Shown: positions 1 to 8,389, numbered from the stretch's first letter. The stretch is DNA of 64,000 nucleotides from Pseudomonas botevensis (GCF_019145475.1 NZ_JAHTKI010000005.1:1-64000), one strand, 5' to 3'. The notes: generated by a model from the sequence alone, not told the origin. Program-made: numbers and translations.

Positions 1-190
1 GGGGCATCGCCTACGGTTTGCTTCGCTGCACCTCCTCTCGATGTGTTTGGCTGCGCCAAACGGTCGCTGCGCTCCCACCCCCGGATAAATCCCTCCACTC
101 AGCCTGCCGAAGGGGCCGGCACGGCAAGATCAAAAGCGGTACTCGAGCTAACGCTCATTGTGTTGAGTGGTGAAGGGCGGAGGTGGACGG

Positions 191-220
191 CTTTTGCTTT
201 TGCTTTTGCTTTTGCTTTTG
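191..220. repeat. (CTTTTG)x5 tandem repeat
   Basis: Five perfect hexamers lie immediately 5' of a REP-like sequence. A repeat of this type is prone to slippage, so its copy number probably differs between strains. Confidence 0.9.
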
Positions 221-243
221 TGGGAGTGGGGTTGCCCGCGAAG

Positions 244-287
244 GCGGCCTTCGGGCCGACCGGGTTCTGGTGGGTGTACATATTCTT
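244..287. repeat. 44-bp dispersed repeat, copy 1
   Basis: The sequence begins GCGGCCTTCGGGCC and ends GTGTACATATTCTT. It matches 11818-11861 at 40 of 44 positions. The GGCCTTCGGGCC start is itself a palindrome. It is non-coding in both places. Confidence 0.8.
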
Positions 288-447
288 TACTGCCGCTGTG
301 GTCAGTCCCCTCTCCCTCCGGGCGGTCCGACGTTTCGGGAGAGCTAGGGTGAGGGGAGCGAACTCAAGTCTGCTAAAAAGCCGTCTGAATCCACAAAGCC
401 AACCAGAGCATGTCTTTGAATTACTGAAGACTGCGATCAATTCTCCG

Positions 448-478
448 ACCAAAAAAAAGCCACCTCTCGGTGGCTTCT
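448..478 (-). terminator. Intrinsic terminator of the 495-1265 gene
   Basis: On the minus strand the stem AGCCACC / GGTGGCT is followed by a run of eight or more T residues. It lies about 20 bp beyond the stop codon of the minus-strand gene. Confidence 0.85.
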
Positions 479-494
479 CTTCAGCAATCTGCAA

Positions 495-1265
495 TCAGTC
501 GTAGATCACTTTCTTTTTCCAGTCTGCATCGGCTTCGACATCTTTGAGGCCGGCGGTCAGTTGGTTTTCTTCGCCTTCGACCGGGGCGATCTTGTCCATG
601 ACCAGGGCGTTGGCGCGGGCCAAGAGTTTTTCCAGGTATTGCAGTTGTTCGGCGTAGATCTGCGGGTCTTGCTGTTTGCGCAGGTATTGCACGCCGCGTT
701 CGAAGGCGAGGCGGGCCTGGCCTGGCTGGTTTTGTTGCAAGGCGTGCTGGCCGAGGTTGTTGAAGAACTCGATGTGCAGCAGTACCAGAATGTGGCGGAC
801 TTCGCGGATCCAGTGTTTGGCTTCGTTCGGTGGCAGGAAGCCGTCCTGGGCGGCGCGGGTGATCTGGCCGTGCAGGGCTTCGAGGAGGAAGCGGACGTCC
901 TTGGCCTTGGCTTCGGTCTGGATCGGGGCCGGTGGGTTGTTGACCGGGATCGATTCACCCTGGCCTACCAGTGCGGTCAACTCGGTGATCCGCGCCTTGG
1001 TGATGGCGCTGGTTTTTTCCAGGTTCAGCAGGCGCTGGCAGACGTTCAGTTCCAGGCGAGTCATCAGCAGCTTGAGCGCCGGGGTCATGAACTGGCCGGG
1101 GAAGGTCTCGGTGAGTTCGCCGCATCGACGCAGGCGATCATTGAGTTCGACCTTGGTGCGGGCTTTCTCCAGTTTGTTGTTTTCCACCACATGGTTCATG
1201 TAGCCAATGGCGATCAAGATTGCGATCCCGGCTATGACTAGCAGGGTGATCATGAGTGGTGTCAC
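495..1265 (-). CDS. Membrane-anchored conserved protein of unknown function
   Basis: This 256-residue protein has one N-terminal hydrophobic helix (about residues 4-22), then a long soluble helical, heptad-rich region with a Pro-rich linker near residue 110 and an acidic C-terminus. The anchor and predicted coiled coil suggest an inner-membrane protein with a cytoplasmic domain. The GTG start is preferred because AGAGG sits 8 nt before it; the internal ATG at 1253 is too far from that site. It has its own terminator. I do not recognise a named family, and function is unknown. Confidence 0.8.
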   Translation of the reverse strand: MTPLMITLLVIAGIAILIAIGYMNHVVENNKLEKARTKVELNDRLRRCGELTETFPGQFMTPALKLLMTRLELNVCQRLLNLEKTSAITKARITELTALVGQGESIPVNNPPAPIQTEAKAKDVRFLLEALHGQITRAAQDGFLPPNEAKHWIREVRHILVLLHIEFFNNLGQHALQQNQPGQARLAFERGVQYLRKQQDPQIYAEQLQYLEKLLARANALVMDKIAPVEGEENQLTAGLKDVEADADWKKKVIYD

Positions 1266-1551
1266 CGGTAAGACCTCTTTATAGGGTTCGCGTGCGAGTG
1301 TAGTGGCTTGGCATATAGGAGCCTAGCGCCGCTCGACGGGTTGGATCGGCGAAGCTTCAATCTGTATCGGCCGCAGACCTGCTTAGATAAATGCTGGCGC
1401 TTGGGGTGCAGATTGCCATCACCTGTGCGGTGGACTATAGCGCCTTGGCGAGTGTCGGAATATAGGCGCCAGACATCGGTCGATGGAAAACCCCGATTGC
1501 CCTCGTAAAGCAGGTCGAAGTCATTGATTTAAATAAATTTATATCAGGGGG
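1266..1551. other. Spacer upstream of the tRNA operon
   Basis: No gene is supported in this stretch. It contains the divergent start regions of the minus-strand membrane protein and of the tRNA operon, with an AT-rich patch around 1525-1545 that could serve as an UP element for the tRNA promoter. Confidence 0.5.
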
Positions 1552-1580
1552 TTGACGACCTCCCAATCCATCCATAGAAT
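1552..1580 (+). promoter_or_regulatory. Sigma-70 promoter of the tRNA operon
   Basis: TTGACG (1552-1557) and TAGAAT (1575-1580) are separated by 17 bp. The following GCGCGCC is a GC-rich discriminator, the hallmark of promoters under stringent control such as those of stable RNA genes. Confidence 0.85.
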
Positions 1581-1641
1581 GCGCGCCACTTGCAGCGTAA
1601 AGCACACAGCGAAACGAAGCAGGGAGTGAATGTTGTAGCGT

Positions 1642-1717
1642 GTCCCCTTCGTCTAGTGGCCTAGGACACCGCCCTTTCACGGCGGTAACAGGGGTTCGAG
1701 TCCCCTAGGGGACGCCA
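1642..1717 (+). tRNA. tRNA-Glu (anticodon TTC)
   Basis: A 76-nt cloverleaf with acceptor stem GTCCCCT/AGGGGAC, anticodon loop CTTTCAC, T-loop GTTCGAGTC and an encoded CCA end. It is identical to the copy at 1898 and is followed after 2 nt by tRNA-Gly. Confidence 0.97.
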
Positions 1718-1719
1718 AT

Positions 1720-1795
<76 letters not shown>

Positions 1796-1897
1796 ATTTT
1801 AAGCAGCTTTGCTCCAGGGCAAGGTTGAGTGAAACCAGAACACATCTCAGGATGTGAGTCTGGAACTGAAACACTACACCATGGTGTTTCAGGCAGT

Positions 1898-1973
1898 GTC
1901 CCCTTCGTCTAGTGGCCTAGGACACCGCCCTTTCACGGCGGTAACAGGGGTTCGAGTCCCCTAGGGGACGCCA
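1898..1973 (+). tRNA. tRNA-Glu (anticodon TTC), second copy
   Basis: Identical to 1642-1717. It lies 102 bp after the first tRNA-Gly; that spacer holds a short hairpin (acactacaccatggtgt) but no clear promoter, so all four tRNAs are probably one transcript. Confidence 0.97.
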
Positions 1974-1976
1974 TTT

Positions 1977-2052
<76 letters not shown>

Positions 2053-2060
2053 ATTTCACA

Positions 2061-2089
2061 AAAACGCCGCTCAATAGAGCGGCGTTTTT
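2061..2089 (+). terminator. Intrinsic terminator of the tRNA operon
   Basis: Stem AACGCCGCTC / GAGCGGCGTT with loop AATA and a T-run. Confidence 0.93.
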
Positions 2090-2129
2090 GTTTGCGCGTT
2101 TTTTGTGTTTCCTGTCATTCGCACGTAAA

Positions 2130-2164
2130 AAAGGCCCGCCGAAGAGATTCGGCGGGCCTTTTGC
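2130..2164 (-). terminator. Intrinsic terminator of the exporter cassette
   Basis: Stem AAGGCCCGCCGA / TCGGCGGGCCTT, flanked by A's on one side and T's on the other, so it can work in both directions. It lies 13 bp beyond the exporter stop codon. Confidence 0.9.
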
Positions 2165-2176
2165 GTTTTAGGCAGA

Positions 2177-2815
2177 TTACCAGGACAGCATCAGCCGCCC
2201 GGCAAACAGAATCAGCACAACCCCCATGGTGCGCTCGAACCAGTGCCCCATGCGCAGAAACAGCAATCGAACCCGGCTGCTGGAAAAAAACAGCGCAACG
2301 ACCACGAACCATGCGGCGTTCACGAAACACATCCACAGCCCGTACAGCGCCTGAATCTGCAGCGGTGTGCTGGCGCTGATGATCGTGGTGAAGATCGCCA
2401 GGAAAAACAGCGTGGCCTTGGGATTGGTGGCGTTGGTCAGAAAACCGGTACTGAACGCTTTGAACAGGGTTTGCTCGACCAGTGGTTCATCGCCGGTTTT
2501 TTCACCCTCCAGTGCCGATTTCGGTTTGCTGCGCAGCAGGCAGACGCCGAGGTAGAGGATGTAGGCACCGCCGATCACCTTGGCCACGGTCAGCAGCCAT
2601 GGCGTGGTGTGCATCAAGGCGCCGACGCCGAGCAGGGTGTACAGCACATGCACGGAAATCCCCGCACCGATGCCCAGCGCGGTGCAGATCCCGACCAGTC
2701 GTCCGAAGCGCACGCTCTGGCGAATCGTCACGGCGAAGTCCGGGCCGGGAGCGACCACGGCCAGGAAGTGGATGGTGGCCAGCGCCAGAAACTCGCCCAG
2801 GTAATTCGATAACAT
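2177..2815 (-). CDS. LysE/RhtB-family amino-acid exporter
   Basis: A 212-residue, six-helix inner-membrane protein. The N-terminal APGPDFAVTIRQSVRFG stretch and the NPKATLFFLAIF motif around residue 130 are diagnostic of the RhtB/LysE exporters, which expel amino acids such as homoserine, threonine, lysine or leucine. It ends the minus-strand set alaX - 2OG oxygenase - exporter and starts only 1 bp beyond the oxygenase stop, so it is cotranscribed. Its substrate is probably the product of the neighbouring oxygenase; that is inferred from position only. Confidence 0.92.
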   Translation of the reverse strand: MLSNYLGEFLALATIHFLAVVAPGPDFAVTIRQSVRFGRLVGICTALGIGAGISVHVLYTLLGVGALMHTTPWLLTVAKVIGGAYILYLGVCLLRSKPKSALEGEKTGDEPLVEQTLFKAFSTGFLTNATNPKATLFFLAIFTTIISASTPLQIQALYGLWMCFVNAAWFVVVALFFSSSRVRLLFLRMGHWFERTMGVVLILFAGRLMLSW

Positions 2816-2816
2816 C

Positions 2817-3587
2817 TCAGCTCCAGAAAGTCAGGGGTGAAGCATTGCCGCGATAGCCGACAAAGAACGAAAGGCTCAATCGCGGATCCGCCACGCCCGG
2901 GGTGACCGAGTGCATGCGGCGCGAGTTGAACATGATGAAGTCGCCAGGCTCGGGACGAATCTCCAGCGCAGGCGGGCCGAGCAGCGCCGGGTCGATGCCG
3001 TAGCTGTCGCCGCGCATCTCGTCGAATTGATCCGGGGTCACGTCGTCATTCCACATCTGCAGCGCGCCGCCTTCGGTCGGCATGTTCAGGTACACGTTGC
3101 AGGCAAATTGCGCTTCCAGACTGCGGGCCTGGAAGCTGTCCGGCGCGTCCTTGGCAAAAATGTCGTGGTGGGCGAGAAAGCACACGCCGGGTTTCACCAC
3201 GCGCGACAGTCCGACATACATTTTGCGACCGTAGAGGTTTTCCAGATGCGCGCCGGCCGGCCAGGACTCGTCGAGCATGCAGCGCAGCGTGTCGATTGGC
3301 GAAGAGTAGGGTGCACAGCGATTGCGCAATTCGGCGATGTTGCTGGTGGCGCGTTCGAAGTAGTCCTCTATCAGCAGCGGCTGGTTTTCCGCTTCGTAAA
3401 ACGCCATGCCGATACGACCGATGCTCGGGGCGTTGATATAGCCCTCGAAGCCGGGAGCGAGAATCTTGTCGCCAATCTGGATTGCCAGTGTCTCGGGCAA
3501 AAAGCCTTTGACGCGGATGGCGAGGACTTCTTCGCTGGCCAGTTTTTTTATGCACGTCTCATCGAGACGCTCGACGTCAAGCATCAT
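2817..3587 (-). CDS. Fe(II)/2-oxoglutarate amino-acid hydroxylase, BesD/HalD-like
   Basis: From the ATG at 3587 this is a 256-residue protein, close in size to the BesD-type free-amino-acid halogenases. The iron and co-substrate ligands are visible: His140-x-Asp142 (in FLAHHDIF), His226 (in RRMHSVTPG) and Arg236 (in DPRLSLSF) for 2OG; a Trp ends the protein (TFWS). Halogenases of this group replace the Asp by Gly or Ala to make room for chloride; here the Asp is present, so hydroxylation is the expected reaction. The frame stays open to a GTG at 3665, but that site has no good ribosome-binding site and adds 26 unlike residues; the ATG also has only a weak GGA. Substrate unknown. Confidence 0.75.
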   Translation of the reverse strand: MMLDVERLDETCIKKLASEEVLAIRVKGFLPETLAIQIGDKILAPGFEGYINAPSIGRIGMAFYEAENQPLLIEDYFERATSNIAELRNRCAPYSSPIDTLRCMLDESWPAGAHLENLYGRKMYVGLSRVVKPGVCFLAHHDIFAKDAPDSFQARSLEAQFACNVYLNMPTEGGALQMWNDDVTPDQFDEMRGDSYGIDPALLGPPALEIRPEPGDFIMFNSRRMHSVTPGVADPRLSLSFFVGYRGNASPLTFWS

Positions 3588-3677
3588 GTGGGTAGGTCCA
3601 TCTATCGAATAGTCAACGGAACCGGCGAATGCGGCTCCCCCGGCGACGGACGATGCGCGAGGCACCGTCCGAAATTC

Positions 3678-4304
3678 TCAATCCACGCTGTAGTGGACGG
3701 ATAACGTGCCTTTCTTCTGCGAAAGCGACGCGATCGTGACTGTGCCCAGATCCTTCAGGCTTCGTACATGGGTCCCGCCGCAGCCGTAGGCCGGCAGTTC
3801 TCCGAAACCGATTTCCCGCGCGCCTTCGCGCAAGGAGGTCAGGCGCGGCAGATCGTGCTCGATCCACTGGCCGATACCGTATTGCACCGTCTGCGGATCG
3901 ACTTCCTGAGCCGAATCCCCCGGTTTGAATTGCACCCGGCCCTCGTCCGGCCAGTGATGCGCCTTGACAGGCATCCAGCCCAGCGCCTGGATGAAATGGC
4001 CAATCAAGTGCCCGGCCGAATGCATGCGGGTGTTGAAACGGCGACGTTCTGCGTCGATCCGGATCTGCGTCATGCCCAACGGCACCGGGCGGTCGACGTA
4101 GTGAATGATCCGTTCCGCCTCCTGTATCACCCGAAGCACCTGGCTATCGCCAATCCAGCCCGTATCGCAAGGCTGACCGCCGCCCTGCGGATGAAACAGC
4201 GTGGCGCGCAATACCACGGCGAACTCGTTCTCGTGGGGCGAACAGTCGAGGACTTCCACACTGGCCTTGAGGTCATCACTATGGAAAAAGAGGCGAAGCG
4301 TCAT
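3678..4304 (-). CDS. Stand-alone AlaX-type tRNA-editing protein
   Basis: A 208-residue homologue of the alanyl-tRNA synthetase editing domain, which hydrolyses mischarged aminoacyl-tRNA (classically Ser- or Gly-tRNA-Ala). The zinc ligands are seen as HSAGH (HxxxH) and CGGTH (CxxxH), and GGGQPCDTG is the family's N-terminal glycine motif. The ATG at 4304 is chosen because AAGGG precedes it by 9 nt; the longer frame to 4373 runs into the regulator's promoter. It is first in the minus-strand cassette. A free AlaX beside an amino-acid hydroxylase suggests it clears tRNA charged with the modified amino acid. Confidence 0.9.
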   Translation of the reverse strand: MTLRLFFHSDDLKASVEVLDCSPHENEFAVVLRATLFHPQGGGQPCDTGWIGDSQVLRVIQEAERIIHYVDRPVPLGMTQIRIDAERRRFNTRMHSAGHLIGHFIQALGWMPVKAHHWPDEGRVQFKPGDSAQEVDPQTVQYGIGQWIEHDLPRLTSLREGAREIGFGELPAYGCGGTHVRSLKDLGTVTIASLSQKKGTLSVHYSVD

Positions 4305-4394
4305 ATTCCATGCCCTTATTAAAGTTTCTTTTTTAATTATATGAATCGTGTAATAACGTGATAATCCGTTCAAACATCAAAGGACTGTTGCGCT
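4305..4394. promoter_or_regulatory. Divergent control region between alaX and the LysR gene
   Basis: A 90-bp AT-rich spacer holds both divergent starts. It contains the near-repeats CGTGTAATAA and CGTGATAATC (about 4347-4367), candidates for LysR binding. Exact promoter hexamers are not clear. Confidence 0.45.
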
Positions 4395-5393
4395 GTGAGC
4401 ATAAATCTCCCCCTGCCGTTGCTCGGTGAAATGGCGATTTTCGTCAAGGTCGTGGAGACCGGCAGCTTCTCCGAAGCCGCGCGCCAGTTGGGTTCGTCGC
4501 CGTCTGCGGTCAGCCGCAGCATTTCCCGTCTGGAAAAGGCCCTGGCCACCCGATTACTGCAACGCACCACCCGCAAGTTGCGTTTGAGCGAAGGAGGAGA
4601 GGAGGTGTTCAAGCGCTGTCAGGAGATGGTCAGCGCTGCCAAGTCGGTGATGGAAATCAGTGGTCAGTTCACCCACGAAGCGGAGGGGCTGGTGCGGGTC
4701 AGTGTGCCGAAAGCGGTTGGACGCTTTGTGGTTCACCCGCACATGCCCGAGTTCTTGCGCCGCTATCCGAAAGTCGATGTGGAGTTGTTGCTGGAGGATC
4801 GTCAGGTGGATCTGATCGACGATCACGTCGACCTGGCGATCCGCATCACCGACAGGCCACCGGCCGGGCTGGTGGGGCGGCAACTGCTGACCATCGACCA
4901 TTTGCTCTGCGCGACGCCGCAATACCTGGCCGAACATGGCACGCCGACTCACCCCCACGACCTGCTCAATCACAGTTGCATCTATCTCGGCGAAACTCCA
5001 AGTGATGCGCGCTGGAAGTTCAAGAAAGGCAGTAAAGCGGTGACGGTCGGGGTGCGCGGACGCTATGCCGCCAATCACACCGGCGTGCGTCTGGGGGCGG
5101 TGCTGCAACATATCGGCATCGGCAGTCTTCCGTATTTCACCGCCCGTTATGCGTTGGAGAAGGGGTTGGTCGTGCAGGTCCTGCCGGACTGGACATTCCT
5201 CGCTTCTTATCATGGCGGCTTGTGGTTGCTGCATTCGCCGACGCGCTATCTGCCGCCGAAACTGCGGGTGTTCATCGATTATCTGGTGAAATGTCTGGAG
5301 AGGGAGCCGACCCTGAGCAAACCGGGCAAGGCGGGGAGTGCAGGTCAGGTGTCGGCGGACTACGAACTGCCCGAGGGTGAAGGGCTGCTCTAG
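4395..5393 (+). CDS. LysR-family transcriptional regulator
   Basis: A 332-residue regulator with an N-terminal winged helix-turn-helix (about residues 10-68; GSFSEAARQLGSSPSAVSRS is the recognition part) and a C-terminal periplasmic-binding-protein-like effector domain. It starts at GTG with AAAGGA upstream. Divergent transcription from the alaX - oxygenase - exporter set is the usual LysR arrangement for control of the neighbouring operon; the inducer is unknown. The C-terminal 35 residues beyond the effector domain are Gly/Pro/Glu-rich and probably disordered. Confidence 0.92.
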   Translation: MSINLPLPLLGEMAIFVKVVETGSFSEAARQLGSSPSAVSRSISRLEKALATRLLQRTTRKLRLSEGGEEVFKRCQEMVSAAKSVMEISGQFTHEAEGLVRVSVPKAVGRFVVHPHMPEFLRRYPKVDVELLLEDRQVDLIDDHVDLAIRITDRPPAGLVGRQLLTIDHLLCATPQYLAEHGTPTHPHDLLNHSCIYLGETPSDARWKFKKGSKAVTVGVRGRYAANHTGVRLGAVLQHIGIGSLPYFTARYALEKGLVVQVLPDWTFLASYHGGLWLLHSPTRYLPPKLRVFIDYLVKCLEREPTLSKPGKAGSAGQVSADYELPEGEGLL

Positions 5394-5403
5394 CCGGAAA
5401 CAG

Positions 5404-5438
5404 AAAGGCCCCCATGGCATTGCCATGGGGGCCTTTTC
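5404..5438. terminator. Bidirectional intrinsic terminator
   Basis: Perfect stem AAGGCCCCCATGGCA / TGCCATGGGGGCCTT between the LysR gene (plus) and the PA2817-type gene (minus). A's precede and T's follow it. Confidence 0.93.
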
Positions 5439-5453
5439 GTTGTCTGGCGACGA

Positions 5454-5861
5454 TCAGTGCTTGCTGTCCTGATCCGACATCGCCAGCAATTGTTTTTCCT
5501 GGTTCCAGTCGAACGGTTCGTCGTTCTGTTCGGCTTCGTAGCGACGTTCTTCCAGCGCCTGGTACATGTCGATTTCTTCGTCGGCCAGGTAGTGCAGGCA
5601 GTCGCCACCGAAGTACCACAGCAGATCCCGTGGGATCAGGTGGGCGATTTGCGGATAGCGGGAAATGATCTGGGTCAGGATGTCCTGGCCCAGGTACTGG
5701 CTTTCGATCGGATCGACCGGCAACTGCGCCCGCAGGTCGTCGAAGCGCTCCAGAAACAAGGCGTGGCTTTCTTCGGGAACCTGATCGGCCTCACCTACGG
5801 CGACCAGAATACTGCGCAGGTGGTCGAGCAAAACCAGATGGTCGGCAACGATGTTGGACAC
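5454..5861 (-). CDS. PA2817-family conserved protein
   Basis: About 135 residues, acidic, soluble, no signal peptide. It resembles the Pseudomonas PA2817 family, which in P. aeruginosa also lies close to a fadE-type gene. I chose the GTG at 5861 because GAGGA lies 8 nt upstream; a TTG further upstream (5882) lacks such a site. The protein is predicted mostly helical; biochemical role unknown. It lies downstream of fadE on the same strand with an 80-bp gap, so cotranscription is possible. Confidence 0.8.
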   Translation of the reverse strand: MSNIVADHLVLLDHLRSILVAVGEADQVPEESHALFLERFDDLRAQLPVDPIESQYLGQDILTQIISRYPQIAHLIPRDLLWYFGGDCLHYLADEEIDMYQALEERRYEAEQNDEPFDWNQEKQLLAMSDQDSKH

Positions 5862-5941
5862 GAGATAAGTCCTCAAGAGCAAAACGGGCGCGGAGTATAA
5901 AGCGCCCGCGCCCTTTTTTCCCAGTTATGCGATGGAGCGGA

Positions 5942-8389
5942 TCAGCGGACTTTCCCTTCCGCAGGTGCCAGTTCCTCCTTGGAGAAATCATCCACGTCGA
6001 TCACCTTGCGCCGCGCTGCTTCGGCATCGCGCAGCGTCTGCGCTTCCCCGGCCTGCAGCACGCCGGCTTCCAGTGCGGCATCAATGGCATGCTCACCCGC
6101 GACCGGTTTGACCTGGCCGCTTTTCAGTGACGTGTGCAGTTTCTTGTGCAGCGGTTGCGCGGCGCTCAGCAGATCGCTGGCGTGTTGCAGGGCGCCGACC
6201 GCGTCATCCGCTGATTGCGGGCGATAGCAACCGGCGAGCAGTTCTTCCAGCGCCGGATCGCCCTTGGCCCGACCGATGACCGCTGCGACCTCGGCACCGA
6301 GTCTGTCCGACGGGCCTTTGTGGCGACGCCCGAACGGGAACACGATCACCCGCAGCAGGCAGCCAAAGACCCGGTTCGGGAAGTTGCTCAGCAGTTCGTC
6401 GAGTGCCCGTTCCGATTGGCCGAGGCTTTCTTCCATGGCCCAGGTGAACAACGGCGCCATGTAGGCCGGCGAATCGAGGTCGTGATAACGCTTGAGTGCC
6501 GCCGACGCGAGATACAGGTTGCTCAGCACGTCGCCCAGCCGCGCCGACAGCCGCTCGCGGCGTTTCAGCTCACCGCCCAGCAGCATCATGCTCAGGTCGG
6601 CGAGCATGGCAAACGCCGCTGCCTGCCGGTTGAGGGCTCGGAAATAACCCTGACTGAGCTTGTCTCCCGGTGCATGTTCGAAGTGTCCGAAACCGAGGTT
6701 CAGCACCAATGTGCTGGCGGCGTTGCTCACGGCGAAGCCGATGTGCTTGAGCAGCAGTCCGTCGAACTCCTTGAGAGCCTGTTCCTTGTCCTCGCGGCCG
6801 GCCAGGGCCATTTCCTTGAGAACGAACGGATGGCAGCGGATCGCGCCCTGGCCGAAGATCATCAGGTTGCGCGACAGAATGTTCGCGCCTTCCACGGTGA
6901 TGAAGATCGGTGCGCCGTTCCAGCTGCGCCCCAGATAATTGTTCGGCCCCATGATGATCGCCTTGCCGCCGTGTACATCCATGGCGTGGCTGATGCACTC
7001 GCGGCCGCGTTCGGTGAGGTGGTACTTGAGGATCGCCGACAGCACCGACGGTTTCTCGCCCAGATCCACCGCATTGGCGGTGAGCATCCGCGCGGCGTCC
7101 ATCATCCAGGCGTTGCCGCCGATGCGCGCCATGGCCTCCTGGATGCCTTCGAACGCCGACAACGGAACGTTGAACTGCTCGCGGATCTGCGCGTATTGCC
7201 CGGTCACCAGACTGGTGAACTTGGCCGCGCCGGTGCCCACAGCCGGCAGCGAAATCGAGCGCCCGACCGACAGGCAGTTCATCAGCATCATCCAGCCTTT
7301 GCCGAGCATGCCCTGACCGCCGATGAGGAAATCCAGCGGGATGAACACGTCCTTGCCCGAGTTGGGGCCGTTCATGAACGCCGCCCCCAGCGGCAGGTGC
7401 CGACGGCCGATTTCCACGCCGGGGGTGTCGGTTGGAATCAGCGCCAGGCTGATGCCCAGGTCTTCCTTGTCGCCAAGCAGGTGATCCGGGTCATAGGCCT
7501 TGAAGGCCAGGCCGAGCAGCGTCGCTACCGGACCGAGGGTGATGTAGCGTTTTTCCCAGTTCAGGCGCAGGCCGATGGTTTCCTCGCCTTGCCACTGACC
7601 CTTGCAGATGATCCCGGTGTCGGGCATGGCTCCGGCGTCGGAACCGGCGAGCGGGCCGGTGAGGGCGAAGCACGGAATGTCATCGCCCCGGGCCAGCCGT
7701 GGCAGGTAATGGTTGCGTTGTTCATCGGTGCCGTAATGCAGCAGCAATTCGGCGGGGCCGAGGGAGTTGGGCACCATTACGGTGGAGGCGAGGTCGCCGC
7801 TGCGGGTGGCCAGTTTCATCGCCACCTGTGAGTGTGCATAGGCGGAAAAGCCTTTGCCGCCGAACTCCTTGGGGATGATCAGGGCGAAGAAACCGTGTTC
7901 CTTGATGTGTGTCCAGGCTGCGGCCGGCAGGTCCATCGACTGGCCGATCTGCCAGTCAGTGACCATCGCGCAGAGTTCTTCGGTGGGGCCATCGATGAAT
8001 GCCTGTTCTTCTTCGCTCAACTGCGCCTTGGGGTAGGACAGCAATTTGTCCCAGTCCGGACGCCCGCTGAACAGTTCGCCGTCCCACCAGACCGTGCCGG
8101 CGTCGATCGCGTCGCGTTCGGTCTGCGACATCGGCGGCAGGGTTTTCTGGAACCAGTTGAACAGTGGCGCGCTGAAATGCTTGCGCCGCAGATCCGGCAG
8201 CAGCAGGGGAGCGGCCACGACGGCCAGCAGCACCCAGAACACCAGCAGCAGCCAGCCCGGTGCCCGACTGAAAATCCCCATCGCCAGCAGATAGGCCGCG
8301 ACGATACCCAGCGCGGGCAGCGGGGCGATGCGCCGGTGGGCCAGATACGCCACGCCGACGATCAGAACCAGTATCCACAACAACAGCAT
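5942..8389 (-). CDS. fadE: Acyl-CoA dehydrogenase FadE
   Basis: An 815-residue protein, matching the about 814 residues of E. coli FadE. It catalyses the first FAD-dependent desaturation of acyl-CoA in beta-oxidation. The first 60 residues form two hydrophobic helices (MLLLWILVLIVGVAYLAHR and a second after it), then come the acyl-CoA dehydrogenase N-terminal, middle (FALTGPLAGSDAGAMPDTG region) and C-terminal domains, and the extra C-terminal domain of unknown function of the FadE type. The ATG at 8389 has GGAGG 7 nt upstream; the longer frame toward 8668 overlaps the divergent gene. Electrons presumably pass to ETF. Confidence 0.95.
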   Translation of the reverse strand: MLLLWILVLIVGVAYLAHRRIAPLPALGIVAAYLLAMGIFSRAPGWLLLVFWVLLAVVAAPLLLPDLRRKHFSAPLFNWFQKTLPPMSQTERDAIDAGTVWWDGELFSGRPDWDKLLSYPKAQLSEEEQAFIDGPTEELCAMVTDWQIGQSMDLPAAAWTHIKEHGFFALIIPKEFGGKGFSAYAHSQVAMKLATRSGDLASTVMVPNSLGPAELLLHYGTDEQRNHYLPRLARGDDIPCFALTGPLAGSDAGAMPDTGIICKGQWQGEETIGLRLNWEKRYITLGPVATLLGLAFKAYDPDHLLGDKEDLGISLALIPTDTPGVEIGRRHLPLGAAFMNGPNSGKDVFIPLDFLIGGQGMLGKGWMMLMNCLSVGRSISLPAVGTGAAKFTSLVTGQYAQIREQFNVPLSAFEGIQEAMARIGGNAWMMDAARMLTANAVDLGEKPSVLSAILKYHLTERGRECISHAMDVHGGKAIIMGPNNYLGRSWNGAPIFITVEGANILSRNLMIFGQGAIRCHPFVLKEMALAGREDKEQALKEFDGLLLKHIGFAVSNAASTLVLNLGFGHFEHAPGDKLSQGYFRALNRQAAAFAMLADLSMMLLGGELKRRERLSARLGDVLSNLYLASAALKRYHDLDSPAYMAPLFTWAMEESLGQSERALDELLSNFPNRVFGCLLRVIVFPFGRRHKGPSDRLGAEVAAVIGRAKGDPALEELLAGCYRPQSADDAVGALQHASDLLSAAQPLHKKLHTSLKSGQVKPVAGEHAIDAALEAGVLQAGEAQTLRDAEAARRKVIDVDDFSKEELAPAEGKVR

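Larger units (their letters stand above)
1..494. other. Repeat-rich non-coding spacer
   Basis: I see no credible gene here; the open frames on both strands are low-complexity translations of repeats. From left to right it holds five tandem CTTTTG units (191-220), a REP-like stretch (221-242), a 44-bp sequence that recurs downstream of the YadH-type gene (244-287), and half of the palindromic CCCTCTCCCTCCGGG element (about 300-358) also found in the 51.6 kb element. The spacer ends in the terminator of the minus-strand gene that follows. Confidence 0.7.

Noticed and set aside
43..504. Open frames on both strands in the first 500 bases
   Set aside because: They translate the CTTTTG tandem repeat, REP-like sequence and terminator, and have no ribosome-binding site.
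2817..3587. Calling the 2OG enzyme an amino-acid halogenase
   Set aside because: The Asp of the iron triad is present; known halogenases of this group have Gly or Ala there.
6215..7831. A 538-codon plus-strand frame opposite fadE
   Set aside because: It is His/Arg/Gln-rich with no domain and lies wholly inside the clear fadE gene; typical antisense frame of high-GC DNA.
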